From contig NZ_QFZQ01000001.1 of assembly GCF_003171675.1 (NCBI RefSeq), positions 806,001-870,000 of the forward strand: a stretch of 64,000 nucleotides of DNA, given 5' to 3'. The notes beneath the pieces were generated by a model that was not told the origin of the DNA, ran no database searches, and was given only the letters and a program-made list of their open reading frames with translations. This document shows, piece by piece, positions 17,679-26,776 of this stretch; the first letter of the stretch is position 1; each line of letters opens with the position of its first letter. Origin of the DNA: Reichenbachiella versicolor. GTDB taxonomy: Bacteria; Bacteroidota; Bacteroidia; Cytophagales; Cyclobacteriaceae. The position numbers and the translations under genes are program-made.

Positions 17679-18263
17679 TTAATTCCTTTTATTTAGTTCG
17701 TCTCTGATTAGAGCCGCTTTTTCATAGTCTTCATTTTGAAGAGCTTCTTCCAGCATACTATTCAGTTTATCCAGAGATTGGTTTTTAAGCTCATCGTTTT
17801 CTTCTTCCTCTTGATCAGCTGCTACCGTTTCCAGTTCATCTTCTACTTCGTCAGTTACTAAGATACCAGCTTCTTCCATTACTTTTTCATTAGTATAGAT
17901 TTCAGCGTTGAACCTAATACCTATAGCAATAGCGTCAGAAGGACGAGCGTCTATCTCAACATTATTGCCACTGGAGTCTTCACAAATGATTCTTCCAAAG
18001 AAGACACCTTCTTTAAGGTCAGAAATGTATATTTCTTTGACATCAACATTGAAGTGTCCTGCAAAAGATTTGAAGAGATCATGAGTCATTGGTCTGTTAG
18101 GGGAAATCTTTTCAATTTCAATAGCTATAGCTTGTGCTTCAAACATTCCTATAATTATTGGTAATCGTCTGCTGCCATTGCTTTCTCCTAATACTAGTGC
18201 GAAAGAACCTGATTGAGCGTGACTAGATGATAGTCCAATAATTTCAAGTTTTAATTTATCCAA
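17679..18263 (-). CDS. bifunctional nuclease (BFN) domain protein with UVR tail
   Basis: 194 residues. Residues 1-130 match the BFN (DNase-RNase) domain: IIGLSSSHAQSGSFALVL, RRLPIIIGMFEAQAIAIEIE, and the acidic ARPSDAIAIGIR motif. An acidic linker (about 138-160) leads to a UVR motif (about 160-194, NEDYEKAALIRDEL) as found in UvrB/UvrC and Clp-associated proteins, where it binds protein partners. This arrangement is typical of Bacteroidota homologues. Nuclease activity has been reported for plant BFNs; the bacterial role is not settled. First gene of a pair with the UDG-like gene. Confidence 0.9.
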   Translation of the reverse strand: MDKLKLEIIGLSSSHAQSGSFALVLGESNGSRRLPIIIGMFEAQAIAIEIEKISPNRPMTHDLFKSFAGHFNVDVKEIYISDLKEGVFFGRIICEDSSGNNVEIDARPSDAIAIGIRFNAEIYTNEKVMEEAGILVTDEVEDELETVAADQEEEENDELKNQSLDKLNSMLEEALQNEDYEKAALIRDELNKRN

Positions 18264-18281
18264 TGCTTCTTAATATTAAAT

Positions 18282-18312
18282 GCAAGTACCCACGCTGAGC
18301 CTAGATACTTGC
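18282..18312 (-). terminator. hairpin after etfA
   Basis: GCAAGTA (18282-18288) pairs with TACTTGC (18306-18312). On the minus strand the hairpin is followed by ATTTAATATT, a weak T-tract. It lies between the etfA stop and the BFN start. Confidence 0.55.
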
Positions 18313-18355
18313 CAAAATTCTAACTTTTAAGGTAACTAGTGTTCCAACTATTGGA

Positions 18356-19306
18356 TTAACTAATTGCCTTGATAGCTTCAGTTAATTTAGGAATCACCTC
18401 AAACGCGTCGCCTACGATACCATAGTCCGCCGCTTTGAAAAATGGAGCTTCCGGGTCTTTATTAACTACTACGATATATTTCGAAGAGTTGACCCCAGCA
18501 AGGTGCTGAATAGCTCCTGAGATTCCGACCGCAATATACAAGGAAGGCGCAACTTTTATACCTGTTTGACCAACATGTTCATGGTGTGGACGCCAATCCA
18601 TATCCGATACAGGTTTACTACATCCTGTAGCTGCACCTAAAGTAGTAGCAAGTTCCTCAATCATACCCCAATTTTCTGGGCCTTTTAGACCTCTTCCGCC
18701 AGAAACTACTAAATCGGCCTCTGGAAGTAGAATCTCTCCTGTTGTTTTATTTTGTGAAGTGATTTTGGCCTTGAAGTCTGTGTCAGTTGATGAAGGAGTA
18801 AAGGATTCTACTGTAGCAGCGTTACCATCTTCTTTGATGCCGATGGCATTTTTCTTTATGCTTATCACCTTTTTGTCTTCAGTTAGTTTAGTGATCGCAA
18901 AAGCTTTTCCTGTATATATGCTCGTTTTTACTGTGAATCCATCGGAGGTATCAGGTAATTCTATTACGTTGGACGCTAGAGAAGCACCTTGTTTGATAGC
19001 AACTCTGGCAGAGATCGGATCGCCTAAAGAGGACTTACTCAAGACAAGAGTATCTGCACCAATAGACTCCATCGCTTCGGATATTGCACTGGAGTATGCC
19101 TGAACATTGCCTAGATGGTATTTTTCGTCCGATACATGCAAAACCTTACTAGCTCCAGAGAGACCAGCTTTTGCTAATTCTTCGACTGATATCTCACCAA
19201 ATGCGATGGCGGTAACGTCACCAAGTTGAGCTCCATAACTTATTGCTTCCAGTGACGATTTTTTTATTGTTCCTTCAGTTATTTCTATAAATACTAATAT
19301 TGACAT
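18356..19306 (-). CDS. etfA: electron transfer flavoprotein alpha subunit
   Basis: Large ETF subunit, 316 residues, which holds FAD and passes electrons from acyl-CoA and related dehydrogenases to ETF:quinone oxidoreductase. The C-terminal FAD-binding part is typical: SGGRGLKGPENW, then GAATGCSKPVSDMDWRPHHEHVGQTG, then IAVGISGAIQHLAGV. The N-terminal alpha/beta domain is complete. It is the second gene of an etfB-etfA operon with a 29-bp gap. ETF dehydrogenases are not in this window. Confidence 0.96.
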   Translation of the reverse strand: MSILVFIEITEGTIKKSSLEAISYGAQLGDVTAIAFGEISVEELAKAGLSGASKVLHVSDEKYHLGNVQAYSSAISEAMESIGADTLVLSKSSLGDPISARVAIKQGASLASNVIELPDTSDGFTVKTSIYTGKAFAITKLTEDKKVISIKKNAIGIKEDGNAATVESFTPSSTDTDFKAKITSQNKTTGEILLPEADLVVSGGRGLKGPENWGMIEELATTLGAATGCSKPVSDMDWRPHHEHVGQTGIKVAPSLYIAVGISGAIQHLAGVNSSKYIVVVNKDPEAPFFKAADYGIVGDAFEVIPKLTEAIKAIS

Positions 19307-19335
19307 TTCGTTATAATTCTTGGGTTGTACATTGA

Positions 19336-20079
19336 TTATATGACTTTTGCCTCATTCTTGAGAAGGTCTACCAGCTCTGATACGTTATCCGCATCAATCA
19401 TTTTGACAGCACCCTTCTCTGGTGGTAGCTCGTAGTTTTTGAACTCGGTTTTGGTCGTATTAGCCGATGGCTCCTTGACTTCTAGAGGCTTGGTTCTTGC
19501 TGTCATAATTCCTCTCATGTTTGGAATCTTCCATTCAGCAATTGGCTCTTGGCATCCAAGAACTAGAGGTAATTCGGCTTGGATAGACTCTTTTCCTCCT
19601 TCAATTTCTCGTGTCATTTTAGCTGTCGCATCTTCTATATCTAAAGTCATCACAGGAGATATCGATGGGATTCCTAAAATTTCGCCTACCATACTGTGAA
19701 CAACTCCACTATTGAAGTCGATAGATTCTCGACCCATTAGTATCAAGTCATATTGACCTTCTTTGGCAATAGTTGCTATTTCATTAGCAACAAAGAAAGA
19801 ATCAGTTGGGATAGCATTTACTCTGATAGCGTCGTCTGCACCGATCGCTAATGCTTTTCTAATCGTAGGCTCTGTCTCAGCTTCACCGACATTTAAGGCT
19901 GTAATAGTTCCTCCTAGTTGCTCTTTCAATTCAACAGCCCTAGCTAATGCATAATCATCATAAGGTCCAATGATAAATTGCACGCCAGTTTTATCAAATT
20001 GAGTGTCATCTTCAGTAAATGCAATACGGGATGTAGTGTCAGGTACGTGTGTAATACAAACAAGTATTTTCATAATCAA
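19336..20079 (-). CDS. etfB: electron transfer flavoprotein beta subunit
   Basis: Small ETF subunit, 247 residues, binding AMP and interacting with the dehydrogenases. Recognisable segments are the N-terminal ILVCITHVPDT strand, DDYALARAVELKE, the central ILMGRESIDFNSGVVHSMVGEILGIP and the late recognition-loop region PNMRGIMTARTKPL. Full length. First gene of the etfBA operon; the 404-bp divergent spacer upstream should hold its promoter. Confidence 0.96.
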   Translation of the reverse strand: MIMKILVCITHVPDTTSRIAFTEDDTQFDKTGVQFIIGPYDDYALARAVELKEQLGGTITALNVGEAETEPTIRKALAIGADDAIRVNAIPTDSFFVANEIATIAKEGQYDLILMGRESIDFNSGVVHSMVGEILGIPSISPVMTLDIEDATAKMTREIEGGKESIQAELPLVLGCQEPIAEWKIPNMRGIMTARTKPLEVKEPSANTTKTEFKNYELPPEKGAVKMIDADNVSELVDLLKNEAKVI

Positions 20080-20483
20080 TAAAGAGTTGAAGTTGTATTT
20101 AATTAATCAGACGTTCTGAATGATCATTTACTTAAACTAAACAATCATTTAGATATCACTTCTATTTAAAACGGAAAATACAAGGTTTAGGCTTAAAATA
20201 TAGAAGAGATCAATTTTGATAGAATTAACTTCTGGATTGGTCTTAGTACTATTCATTTATAGCTACACAGTGTTGTCAATTGAGTATTGCCAGCTTAGTT
20301 AAAATAAAAATTGCGGTATTTAATTGGCTTAACTTTTGCTGAATAGACTCAACATATCCTGAATTTTAAGGTTAGGCGTGTGGTGTAATATTAGATATTA
20401 ACAGGGGCATTTTAGACATCATATGTATATGTCCCTATTGCTCACAGAATCTTCTTAATTTGCCAAGAATTGAATAGTAATAT
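20080..20483. other. 404-bp divergent intergenic region
   Basis: Lies between etfB (leftward) and a sulfatase (rightward). No gene is visible. It is AT-rich and presumably contains both promoters; I could not single out a regulator site. Confidence 0.5.
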
Positions 20484-22364
20484 ATGATGAACAGAAACAC
20501 TTTAAACTTGTTTTCAATATTGAGTCTGATCCTTTTGACTCAATTTGTACAACCATTAGAAGCTAAACAAGATCGACCTAACATAGTATGGGTTGTATCC
20601 GAGGATAATTCAGCTAACTGGTATAGGTTATACAATCCAGAGAATGGTGCTGCGATGCCAAATATTGAAAAGTTAGCGGAACACGGCTTAGTATTTAACG
20701 ATGCATATTCATGTGCTCCAGTTTGTTCTGCGGCAAGAAGTACTATTATTTCAGGTTGTTACGGTCCAAGGTTGGGATCTCATTTTCATAGAAACCAAGG
20801 TCCAGTGACTATGCCTAAAGGGTTAAAAATGTTTCCAGCTTATTTAAGAGAAGCAGGTTATTATACTTCTAATTGCCACAAAGAAGATTATAACTTCAAT
20901 AAGGATGAAAAGATAGGAGTATGGGATGAAAGCTCTAAGAGAGCATCGTATAGAAAAAGAGCAGAAGGCCAACCATTTTTTCATGTTCAGAATTATCATA
21001 GAACGCATGAAAGTCAAATGTTTAAAGGCCTACCTGAAGGAAGAACGCCTGTAGTAAAGAAAAGTGAGGTTCAATTGTTTCCTTACCATCCAGATACAGA
21101 GTTATTCAGAGAGAAATACGCTCAGTATGTAACTCTAAATACTATAGTAGATGAAGAGATAGGTAGACTAATCAAGCAGCTAGAGGATGACGGTTTGATG
21201 GATGATACATTTATCTTTCATTATGGAGATCATGGAGGAGTATTGCCTGGAGGAAAGGGGTATGCTCACAATGACGGTTTGCAAGTAGCTATGGTCGTTT
21301 ATGTACCGGAGAATTGGAAGCACCTAGCACCTGCCGCTGCAGGGTCTCGTGTAGATGGAATGGTCGAGTTTGTGGATTTGTCTGCTACTGTATTGAATCT
21401 TGCAGGGGTTGATGTTCCTGAGCAAATGGATGGAAAGCCATTCTTAGGTAAAGGAGTTACTACTGAAAGTCTCAAAAAGGATGATGTAGCTTTTGGATAT
21501 GCAGATAGATTTGATGAGAAGTATGACCTAGTTAGATTCTTAAGAAAAGGGAAGTATACTTACTGGAGAAGTTATCAGCCTTTCAACTACGATGGATTAT
21601 TTAACGAATACCGTTACAAGCAGCCAGCATTTAGAGAATGGAGAGACATGGCTTGGAGTGGTAAATTGAATGAAGTGCAAGGTGCTTTTTATGAGCCGAG
21701 ACAGCCTGAGCAGCTTTATGATCTTGAAAGTGATCCGCATGAAACGAACAACTTAGCAAACGATCCGAAATTTGCGTCTGTATTAAAAGAAATGAGAAAA
21801 GAGGTTCAGAAAAGGGTAAAATGCATGAACGATTTGAGTTTTATTCCCGAATCTGAGTTTCTTAAGAATAGTAGTGGAGACGGAGAGGCGTATGGAAATG
21901 AAAATTCAAGCAGAATTAGTGATTTAGTGGATATTGCTGACTGGCAATTACTCAGTTTTAAGAAAGTAAAAGGTAAACTTAAGTCTGCTCTAGAAATGGA
22001 TGATCCTTACAAGCGGTATTGGGCTTTGATTAATTGCAGTGCCTTTGGTAAAGAAGCTGCTATTTTCTTACCCAAAGCGAAAGAATTGGCTAAGAATGAC
22101 CCAAGTCTCTTAGTAAGAACAAGGGCAGTTGAATTTATTGGTTTAGTAGAAGGAACTGAAGGGCTAGCTCCTCAAGTAATGGATATTTTATCAAAGAGTA
22201 CAGATCCAGTTGAAGTCAATTTGATTTTGAATACAGTGGTTTTGTTAATGGATGGAGCTGGTTTAGAGCTTCAAAAGGCTGAAATTGAAAAATCACAATG
22301 GTCTAAGATGGAAGGAAAAGTAGTGCCTCGTAGAGTCGAGTACTTACTATCTAAGGCTAAATAA
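20484..22364 (+). CDS. secreted sulfatase, heparan N-sulfatase (sulfamidase) type
   Basis: 626 residues with a signal peptide (cleavage probably after about residue 27). The formylglycine motif is Cys81-S-A-A-Arg85, so it should be matured by an anaerobic sulfatase-maturing enzyme. Metal-site residues include SEDN (about 39-42) and the YGDHGG motif near 247-252. The family removes N- or O-sulfate from glycosaminoglycan-type or marine sulfated glycans. Beyond the catalytic part (to about 450) is a helical tail of about 170 residues that looks like HEAT-type repeats (LAKNDPSLLVRTRAVEFIG). An alternative start is the second Met. Confidence 0.92.
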   Translation: MMNRNTLNLFSILSLILLTQFVQPLEAKQDRPNIVWVVSEDNSANWYRLYNPENGAAMPNIEKLAEHGLVFNDAYSCAPVCSAARSTIISGCYGPRLGSHFHRNQGPVTMPKGLKMFPAYLREAGYYTSNCHKEDYNFNKDEKIGVWDESSKRASYRKRAEGQPFFHVQNYHRTHESQMFKGLPEGRTPVVKKSEVQLFPYHPDTELFREKYAQYVTLNTIVDEEIGRLIKQLEDDGLMDDTFIFHYGDHGGVLPGGKGYAHNDGLQVAMVVYVPENWKHLAPAAAGSRVDGMVEFVDLSATVLNLAGVDVPEQMDGKPFLGKGVTTESLKKDDVAFGYADRFDEKYDLVRFLRKGKYTYWRSYQPFNYDGLFNEYRYKQPAFREWRDMAWSGKLNEVQGAFYEPRQPEQLYDLESDPHETNNLANDPKFASVLKEMRKEVQKRVKCMNDLSFIPESEFLKNSSGDGEAYGNENSSRISDLVDIADWQLLSFKKVKGKLKSALEMDDPYKRYWALINCSAFGKEAAIFLPKAKELAKNDPSLLVRTRAVEFIGLVEGTEGLAPQVMDILSKSTDPVEVNLILNTVVLLMDGAGLELQKAEIEKSQWSKMEGKVVPRRVEYLLSKAK

Positions 22365-22367
22365 GTA

Positions 22368-22403
22368 AATGGTCTATTCATTGTACTATGATTAGACCGT
22401 TTA
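22368..22403 (+). terminator. hairpin after the sulfatase
   Basis: GGTCTA (22371-22376) pairs with TAGACC (22393-22398), extended by flanking A/T pairs. The T-tract is poor, so it may be a weak terminator or an RNA-stabilising hairpin. Confidence 0.45.
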
Positions 22404-22552
22404 AGATGTTATAATGTGTTGATTCCCAATATTGTCTTGATTTTAACAGTTTTGGGAATTTTCATTTAGAATAAGTTTTGAAGAATATCTTTTACTTATT
22501 ATCACCAATAAAATCTAGTCATAAAATTATGATTGTTTAACTATTACTTCGA

Positions 22553-25057
22553 ATGAAAAAGTCCATCTATTTAGCCATGATATTACTGGCGTTTGTGAGT
22601 TTGTTAATTAGTTCAAAAAGCAAGCTGTTGGAAGATAAAGTAGCTTCAACTTTCTTGAACTATCAAAAGTACAACGCACAAGAAAAAATCTACCTCCATT
22701 TTGATAAACCTAATTATGCCAGTGGTGAGACTGTTTGGTTTAAGGTTTATCTACGTAATCTAAATGGTCTGATGAGATCAAATTTGAGTACCACTGTTTA
22801 TGTGGAGCTAATTGATGCTGAAAGAACTGTTATAGATAAGAGATTAATTTTTGCTGGAGACGATTTTGGAGCAGGAGATTTCAAACTGAAAGATGATTTG
22901 TCATCAGGTATTTATAGTGTTCGTGCGTATACCAACTGGATGAGGAATTTTGATCAGAGCTTGTTTTTTGAAAAAGATATTAGAGTCACTTCTGTTGGAG
23001 ATAAAATAGCTATTGAGACTAGTCAAAAAGGCTCGCTATCAGAAGAGGTTAATGAAGAGCAGCAGGTGGCAGAAGAATCTAGTAGAGGTGAAAAAATAGA
23101 CGTTCAGTTTTTTCCAGAAGGTGGACAGATGGTTAATGGTTTGACATGTAGAGTTGCTTTCAAAGCTGTTGGTAAAGATGGTAGCAGTGTTCAGGTTTCA
23201 GGTGAGCTTTTGGACGGTAAGAATGAAAAGGTTAGTGATATAAAGACTGTACACTCGGGAATGGGTAATGTGTTTTTATTACCAAAAACAGGAGAAGAAT
23301 TCACAGCGTTGATTACTGAAGTCAATGGTAAACCGACTAGTCAAAGGTTTACCTTACCTAAAGTTCAGCAAGCAGGGTATACACTTACTACAAGGAGCAA
23401 GGCTAATGGAGATGTATTGGTACAGATTCGTGCATCTAACAATGATGATTTGTTGAATACTACTTTGGCAGTAACTCAGGCTGGGGAACTGTTGATTGTA
23501 AAGACTGTTGACGAGTCTAAAAAAGCGCATAATTTCAATATTCCAGTTAGGTATTTGAATGATGGGATTGTTCAACTAACACTGTTTGATGATCAATTGA
23601 GACCAAGGTCTGAGAGACTGGTTTTTGTATATCAGACTCCAAACCAAATCAATACTTCATTGCAGGTTTCTAAAGACAGGTTCAAAAAAAGAAGCAAGAT
23701 TGAAGTTGATGTCGCTATTAGAGATAAAGAAGGTAACCCTTTGAACTTCGATGGTTCTTTGTCCGTGGTCAACGAAGAACATGTTAATCTGATGGATAAG
23801 AAATCAAATATTGTCTCACAACTTTTATTGACTTCTGATCTTAAAGGGAAAATAGAACGGCCAAGAGAGTATTTCATGGATTTTAGTCCTGATAAAGCTA
23901 AAAGACTAGATCTAGTGATGTTAACCAATGGATGGAGAAGGTATAGTTGGCAGGATATGTTGGTTTATGAGCCAAAGTTTCCTGATTTTCAGATTGAAAA
24001 AGGAATTACTTTCCAAGGTTCTACCACAGGCTGGGTATCTACCCAAAAGGAAGTGCAGACGCAGATTACTGCAACTGCCTTTGCTAGTCCTATGATCAGC
24101 GACACACTAGTTACTTATGCTAATGGAAAGTTCTTCTTTTCGGGCTATGTGTTCTTCGATACGCTGGATTTTTATTTCCAAGCTAGAAGGTTCAATGCTA
24201 AGAAAAATACTGCCACTAGAGCTAACAATGTGAGTGTGAACCTTGAAGAGAAGACCCCGCCACAAGTGGAAGAACTAGACATATTGCCAAGTTCGATATC
24301 TGCCGAAACTATTGAGAAAAACAGACAAGCAAGAATCAAAGCTGCTAAAATAGATTCAGCTTTCGCAATGGCTAACCGGACGATTATCCTAGAAGGAATT
24401 GTCATAGAAGACGAAGAGATCAAAGAAGATGAAGAATGGGTAATTCACTCATATGCTGATCAGACTCTGAGCATGGATGATTTAATTCCTACTGGTACTA
24501 TGTGGGATTTGATTAGTTCTAGACCTGAGTTTATCAGGATAATGAGATTTCTTCCTAGAGATCCTATATTGGGTGACTCATCAGGCGGTGATGGTTTTGT
24601 AGTCAATGGTATAGTGTTTATTCTGGACGGCTTTGAAGTGTCACTTGATCAGTTGACATCGATCCAGCAGTCAGAGATCAAAAAGGTAGACGTTTTATAT
24701 GACTTTGAAGCGACGGTATATAATTCAAGAGCATTCAATGGAGCGGTAGTGATGTTTTCAGATCCAAATAGGTCAGTAGAAACTATTGTAAAAGGGATAG
24801 GGTCATATACACATCCTGGTTTCTACAATAAAAAAGAGTTCTACTCACCTAACTACGATGTGCCATCAAAAGACCATGCCAAAACAGATATGAGGTCTAC
24901 CTTGTATTGGAATCCTAATTTGAAACCATCAGAAGATGGTCAGATCAAAGAGGTGTTTCACGCAAATGATGTATCTGGGCAATATTATGTCGAGGTGGAA
25001 GGAATTACTGATGGAGGGAAGCCTTTTACTGTCTATAGTAGATTGGAAGTGAGATAG
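22553..25057 (+). CDS. large exported MG2-domain surface protein
   Basis: 834 residues with an N-terminal signal sequence or anchor. Residues about 42-140 (EKIYLHFDKPNYASGETVWFKVYL) form an MG2 (alpha-2-macroglobulin-type) domain common in Bacteroidota envelope proteins. Several beta-sandwich segments follow, then a part around 620-760 resembling a TonB-receptor plug (PIFILDG-like: VNGIVFILDGFEVSLDQL, IKKVDVLYDFEATVY, FNGAVVMFSD). The barrel of a true receptor is missing. It is probably periplasmic or on the outer membrane, and the function of this family is not known to me. It is followed by a strong bidirectional terminator. Confidence 0.8.
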   Translation: MKKSIYLAMILLAFVSLLISSKSKLLEDKVASTFLNYQKYNAQEKIYLHFDKPNYASGETVWFKVYLRNLNGLMRSNLSTTVYVELIDAERTVIDKRLIFAGDDFGAGDFKLKDDLSSGIYSVRAYTNWMRNFDQSLFFEKDIRVTSVGDKIAIETSQKGSLSEEVNEEQQVAEESSRGEKIDVQFFPEGGQMVNGLTCRVAFKAVGKDGSSVQVSGELLDGKNEKVSDIKTVHSGMGNVFLLPKTGEEFTALITEVNGKPTSQRFTLPKVQQAGYTLTTRSKANGDVLVQIRASNNDDLLNTTLAVTQAGELLIVKTVDESKKAHNFNIPVRYLNDGIVQLTLFDDQLRPRSERLVFVYQTPNQINTSLQVSKDRFKKRSKIEVDVAIRDKEGNPLNFDGSLSVVNEEHVNLMDKKSNIVSQLLLTSDLKGKIERPREYFMDFSPDKAKRLDLVMLTNGWRRYSWQDMLVYEPKFPDFQIEKGITFQGSTTGWVSTQKEVQTQITATAFASPMISDTLVTYANGKFFFSGYVFFDTLDFYFQARRFNAKKNTATRANNVSVNLEEKTPPQVEELDILPSSISAETIEKNRQARIKAAKIDSAFAMANRTIILEGIVIEDEEIKEDEEWVIHSYADQTLSMDDLIPTGTMWDLISSRPEFIRIMRFLPRDPILGDSSGGDGFVVNGIVFILDGFEVSLDQLTSIQQSEIKKVDVLYDFEATVYNSRAFNGAVVMFSDPNRSVETIVKGIGSYTHPGFYNKKEFYSPNYDVPSKDHAKTDMRSTLYWNPNLKPSEDGQIKEVFHANDVSGQYYVEVEGITDGGKPFTVYSRLEVR

Positions 25058-25093
25058 CGTATTTATCTAACATCCATTGTTGTACAAAAAAGT

Positions 25094-25127
25094 TAAGGGT
25101 GTTTTGTCCATGGACAAAACACCCTTA
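25094..25127. terminator. 34-bp perfect palindrome, bidirectional terminator
   Basis: TAAGGGTGTTTTGTCCA (25094-25110) is followed without gap by its exact reverse complement (25111-25127). On the minus strand it continues into AACTTTTTTG, an excellent intrinsic terminator for the SDR gene; on the plus strand TTTATAA follows the MG2 protein gene. Confidence 0.85.
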
Positions 25128-25151
25128 TTTATAATCTGGTGAGCTAGAAGT

Positions 25152-25946
25152 TTATTTTATAACCTTATCGGTGACATCTAACAAATCTTTTATTTTACTT
25201 GGATTATAAGCATCAGGGTGAGCTTGTTTATATCCGCCTGAGTCATTGTCAAAATACTTTCCTGATTTGTCAGCATGTTGCTCTCCCGTAGCCAATTCAA
25301 ACAAAATGTTACTGCCCTTGTCAGGAGTAGACCAATAATCACCATAAGCTTCCAATGCCATTTTGGTTTTAAGTAATGAGCCTGGGTTAACTGCTATAGT
25401 AATGATATCTGGATGTTTTTCTGCAAAGTCAAAACTCCACATAGTCAGTGCTAATTTGCTTTGAGCATAACTTTGACTAACTCCAATTGTTACCTCGCCT
25501 GTAAGAACACTCTCTGTAACTGGTGATTGAGCTGCAGAACTAAGGTTAATTAATCTTGGCGAATTGCCATTTTGAAGTAAAGGTAAAAGTTCATTGGTAA
25601 GAGTGTACGGTGCTAAATAGTTGACCATCATTCTTAGATCCAAGCCATTCGGTGCTTTAACATTTGGGCTTTTAAATACACCAGCATTATTAATCAATAC
25701 GTCCAACTGATCAGTGCTTGCCTTGATGCTATTACTTAATTCCTTGATCGAGGCAAAATCAGATAAGTTTCCAACAAAACCTTCAATATTCTCATTATTC
25801 GACTCTTCTTTGACTTTTTTGACCGTCAAATCTACTTTTTGCTCATTTCGGCCATGTACAAAAATCCTATGGCCTTCTTTCGCTAATTCAATAGCTACTA
25901 GCTTACCTATGCCATCAGTGCTTCCAGTGATTAATATTGTCTTCAT
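25152..25946 (-). CDS. short-chain dehydrogenase/reductase
   Basis: 264-residue classical SDR, an NAD(P)-dependent oxidoreductase. The cofactor loop is ITGSTDGIGK (6-15), with Arg in FVHGRN after the second strand favouring NADP. NNAG (86-89), the catalytic Ser in NLSSAAQ, and YxxxK in SYAQSKLAL are all present. It resembles the retinol-dehydrogenase-like/WW-oxidoreductase branch. Its substrate is unknown. Monocistronic and leftward. Confidence 0.9.
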   Translation of the reverse strand: MKTILITGSTDGIGKLVAIELAKEGHRIFVHGRNEQKVDLTVKKVKEESNNENIEGFVGNLSDFASIKELSNSIKASTDQLDVLINNAGVFKSPNVKAPNGLDLRMMVNYLAPYTLTNELLPLLQNGNSPRLINLSSAAQSPVTESVLTGEVTIGVSQSYAQSKLALTMWSFDFAEKHPDIITIAVNPGSLLKTKMALEAYGDYWSTPDKGSNILFELATGEQHADKSGKYFDNDSGGYKQAHPDAYNPSKIKDLLDVTDKVIK

Positions 25947-26181
25947 TTTAGTATGTATTCAGATTGTTGATGAAATTCTACTATTATTTTATTGACTACT
26001 TTTCAATTCCTTCTTGAGCTAAGGATCAAATAGCGTATTCAATTTATTGTAAATGTTTGATGCTGTATCAAAAGTCAGAAAAGTGTTTCATCGATAAAAT
26101 CGAAAAATATAGGGCTTAATATTCCCTTTATTAATTACTCAATATGATGATTTCTTCTTTTGAAACAGCATCAGTTGACCT

Positions 26182-26496
26182 CTATGCAAGGTCGTCTTTT
26201 GCTTCAATTAGATAATGATGGCTAACAGATCCATTAGTTCTAGCCTCTAAATGAGGAGCGTACCCCGTGTCATTCATAAAATCAAGAGCAGCTTGTTTTG
26301 AAGGCCATTCAATGATAATTCTTAAAGCAGCTTCTTTTGTTTCTCCTTCTAGTTGCTCATGAGATCCAGTACGTGCTAAATATGTTCCTCCATATTTAGC
26401 TACTAGTCTATTAGCTGGTTCTAAATAGTCGGGAATCCAGATATCAGTAGTAGGAGTTACATCTAGTACTGAAAAGAATTTCTTTGAATTTTCCAT
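26182..26496 (-). CDS. DUF1330 family protein
   Basis: Small ferredoxin-like-fold protein of the DUF1330 (dimeric alpha/beta-barrel) type: PDYLEPANRLVAKYGGTYLARTG, then a LRIIIEWPSKQAALDFMND segment. I start it at the internal Met (MENSKKFF) because the preceding ten codons read as non-coding leader; the longer form would begin at 26526. The biochemical role of the family is not established. Confidence 0.8.
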   Translation of the reverse strand: MENSKKFFSVLDVTPTTDIWIPDYLEPANRLVAKYGGTYLARTGSHEQLEGETKEAALRIIIEWPSKQAALDFMNDTGYAPHLEARTNGSVSHHYLIEAKDDLA

Positions 26497-26536
26497 TGTT
26501 CTACATTTTGATTGAACAAAGGTCACTTTTCTTAAA

Positions 26537-26650
26537 ATGGAAACTATTGTTAATATATTGGTATGTGTTGTATTTGTATTGGTTTTAGTCTCTTTTTTAG
26601 TGTTTTTAAATATCTTAAAGTTCTTTTTAGGTCTTTTTGGTGAGTTTTAA
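26537..26650 (+). CDS. possible 37-residue single-pass membrane peptide
   Basis: Small open frame starting METIVNILVCVVFVLVL and ending in LGLFGEF, almost entirely hydrophobic. It lies in a T-rich intergenic region, and T-rich DNA gives hydrophobic codons by chance. No clear ribosome site is seen. Listed as a possibility only. Confidence 0.25.
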   Translation: METIVNILVCVVFVLVLVSFLVFLNILKFFLGLFGEF

Positions 26651-26776
26651 ACCTTTTATTGTACAGTTAAATTACTTGCTTTAAGTTTGGGCTAATTCAC
26701 AACCTCCACCTATTCATTTCGTTTTGTTCCATTCCTGCCTGATCAGAATTATAATTGCGATCTCAATTAAATAAGT

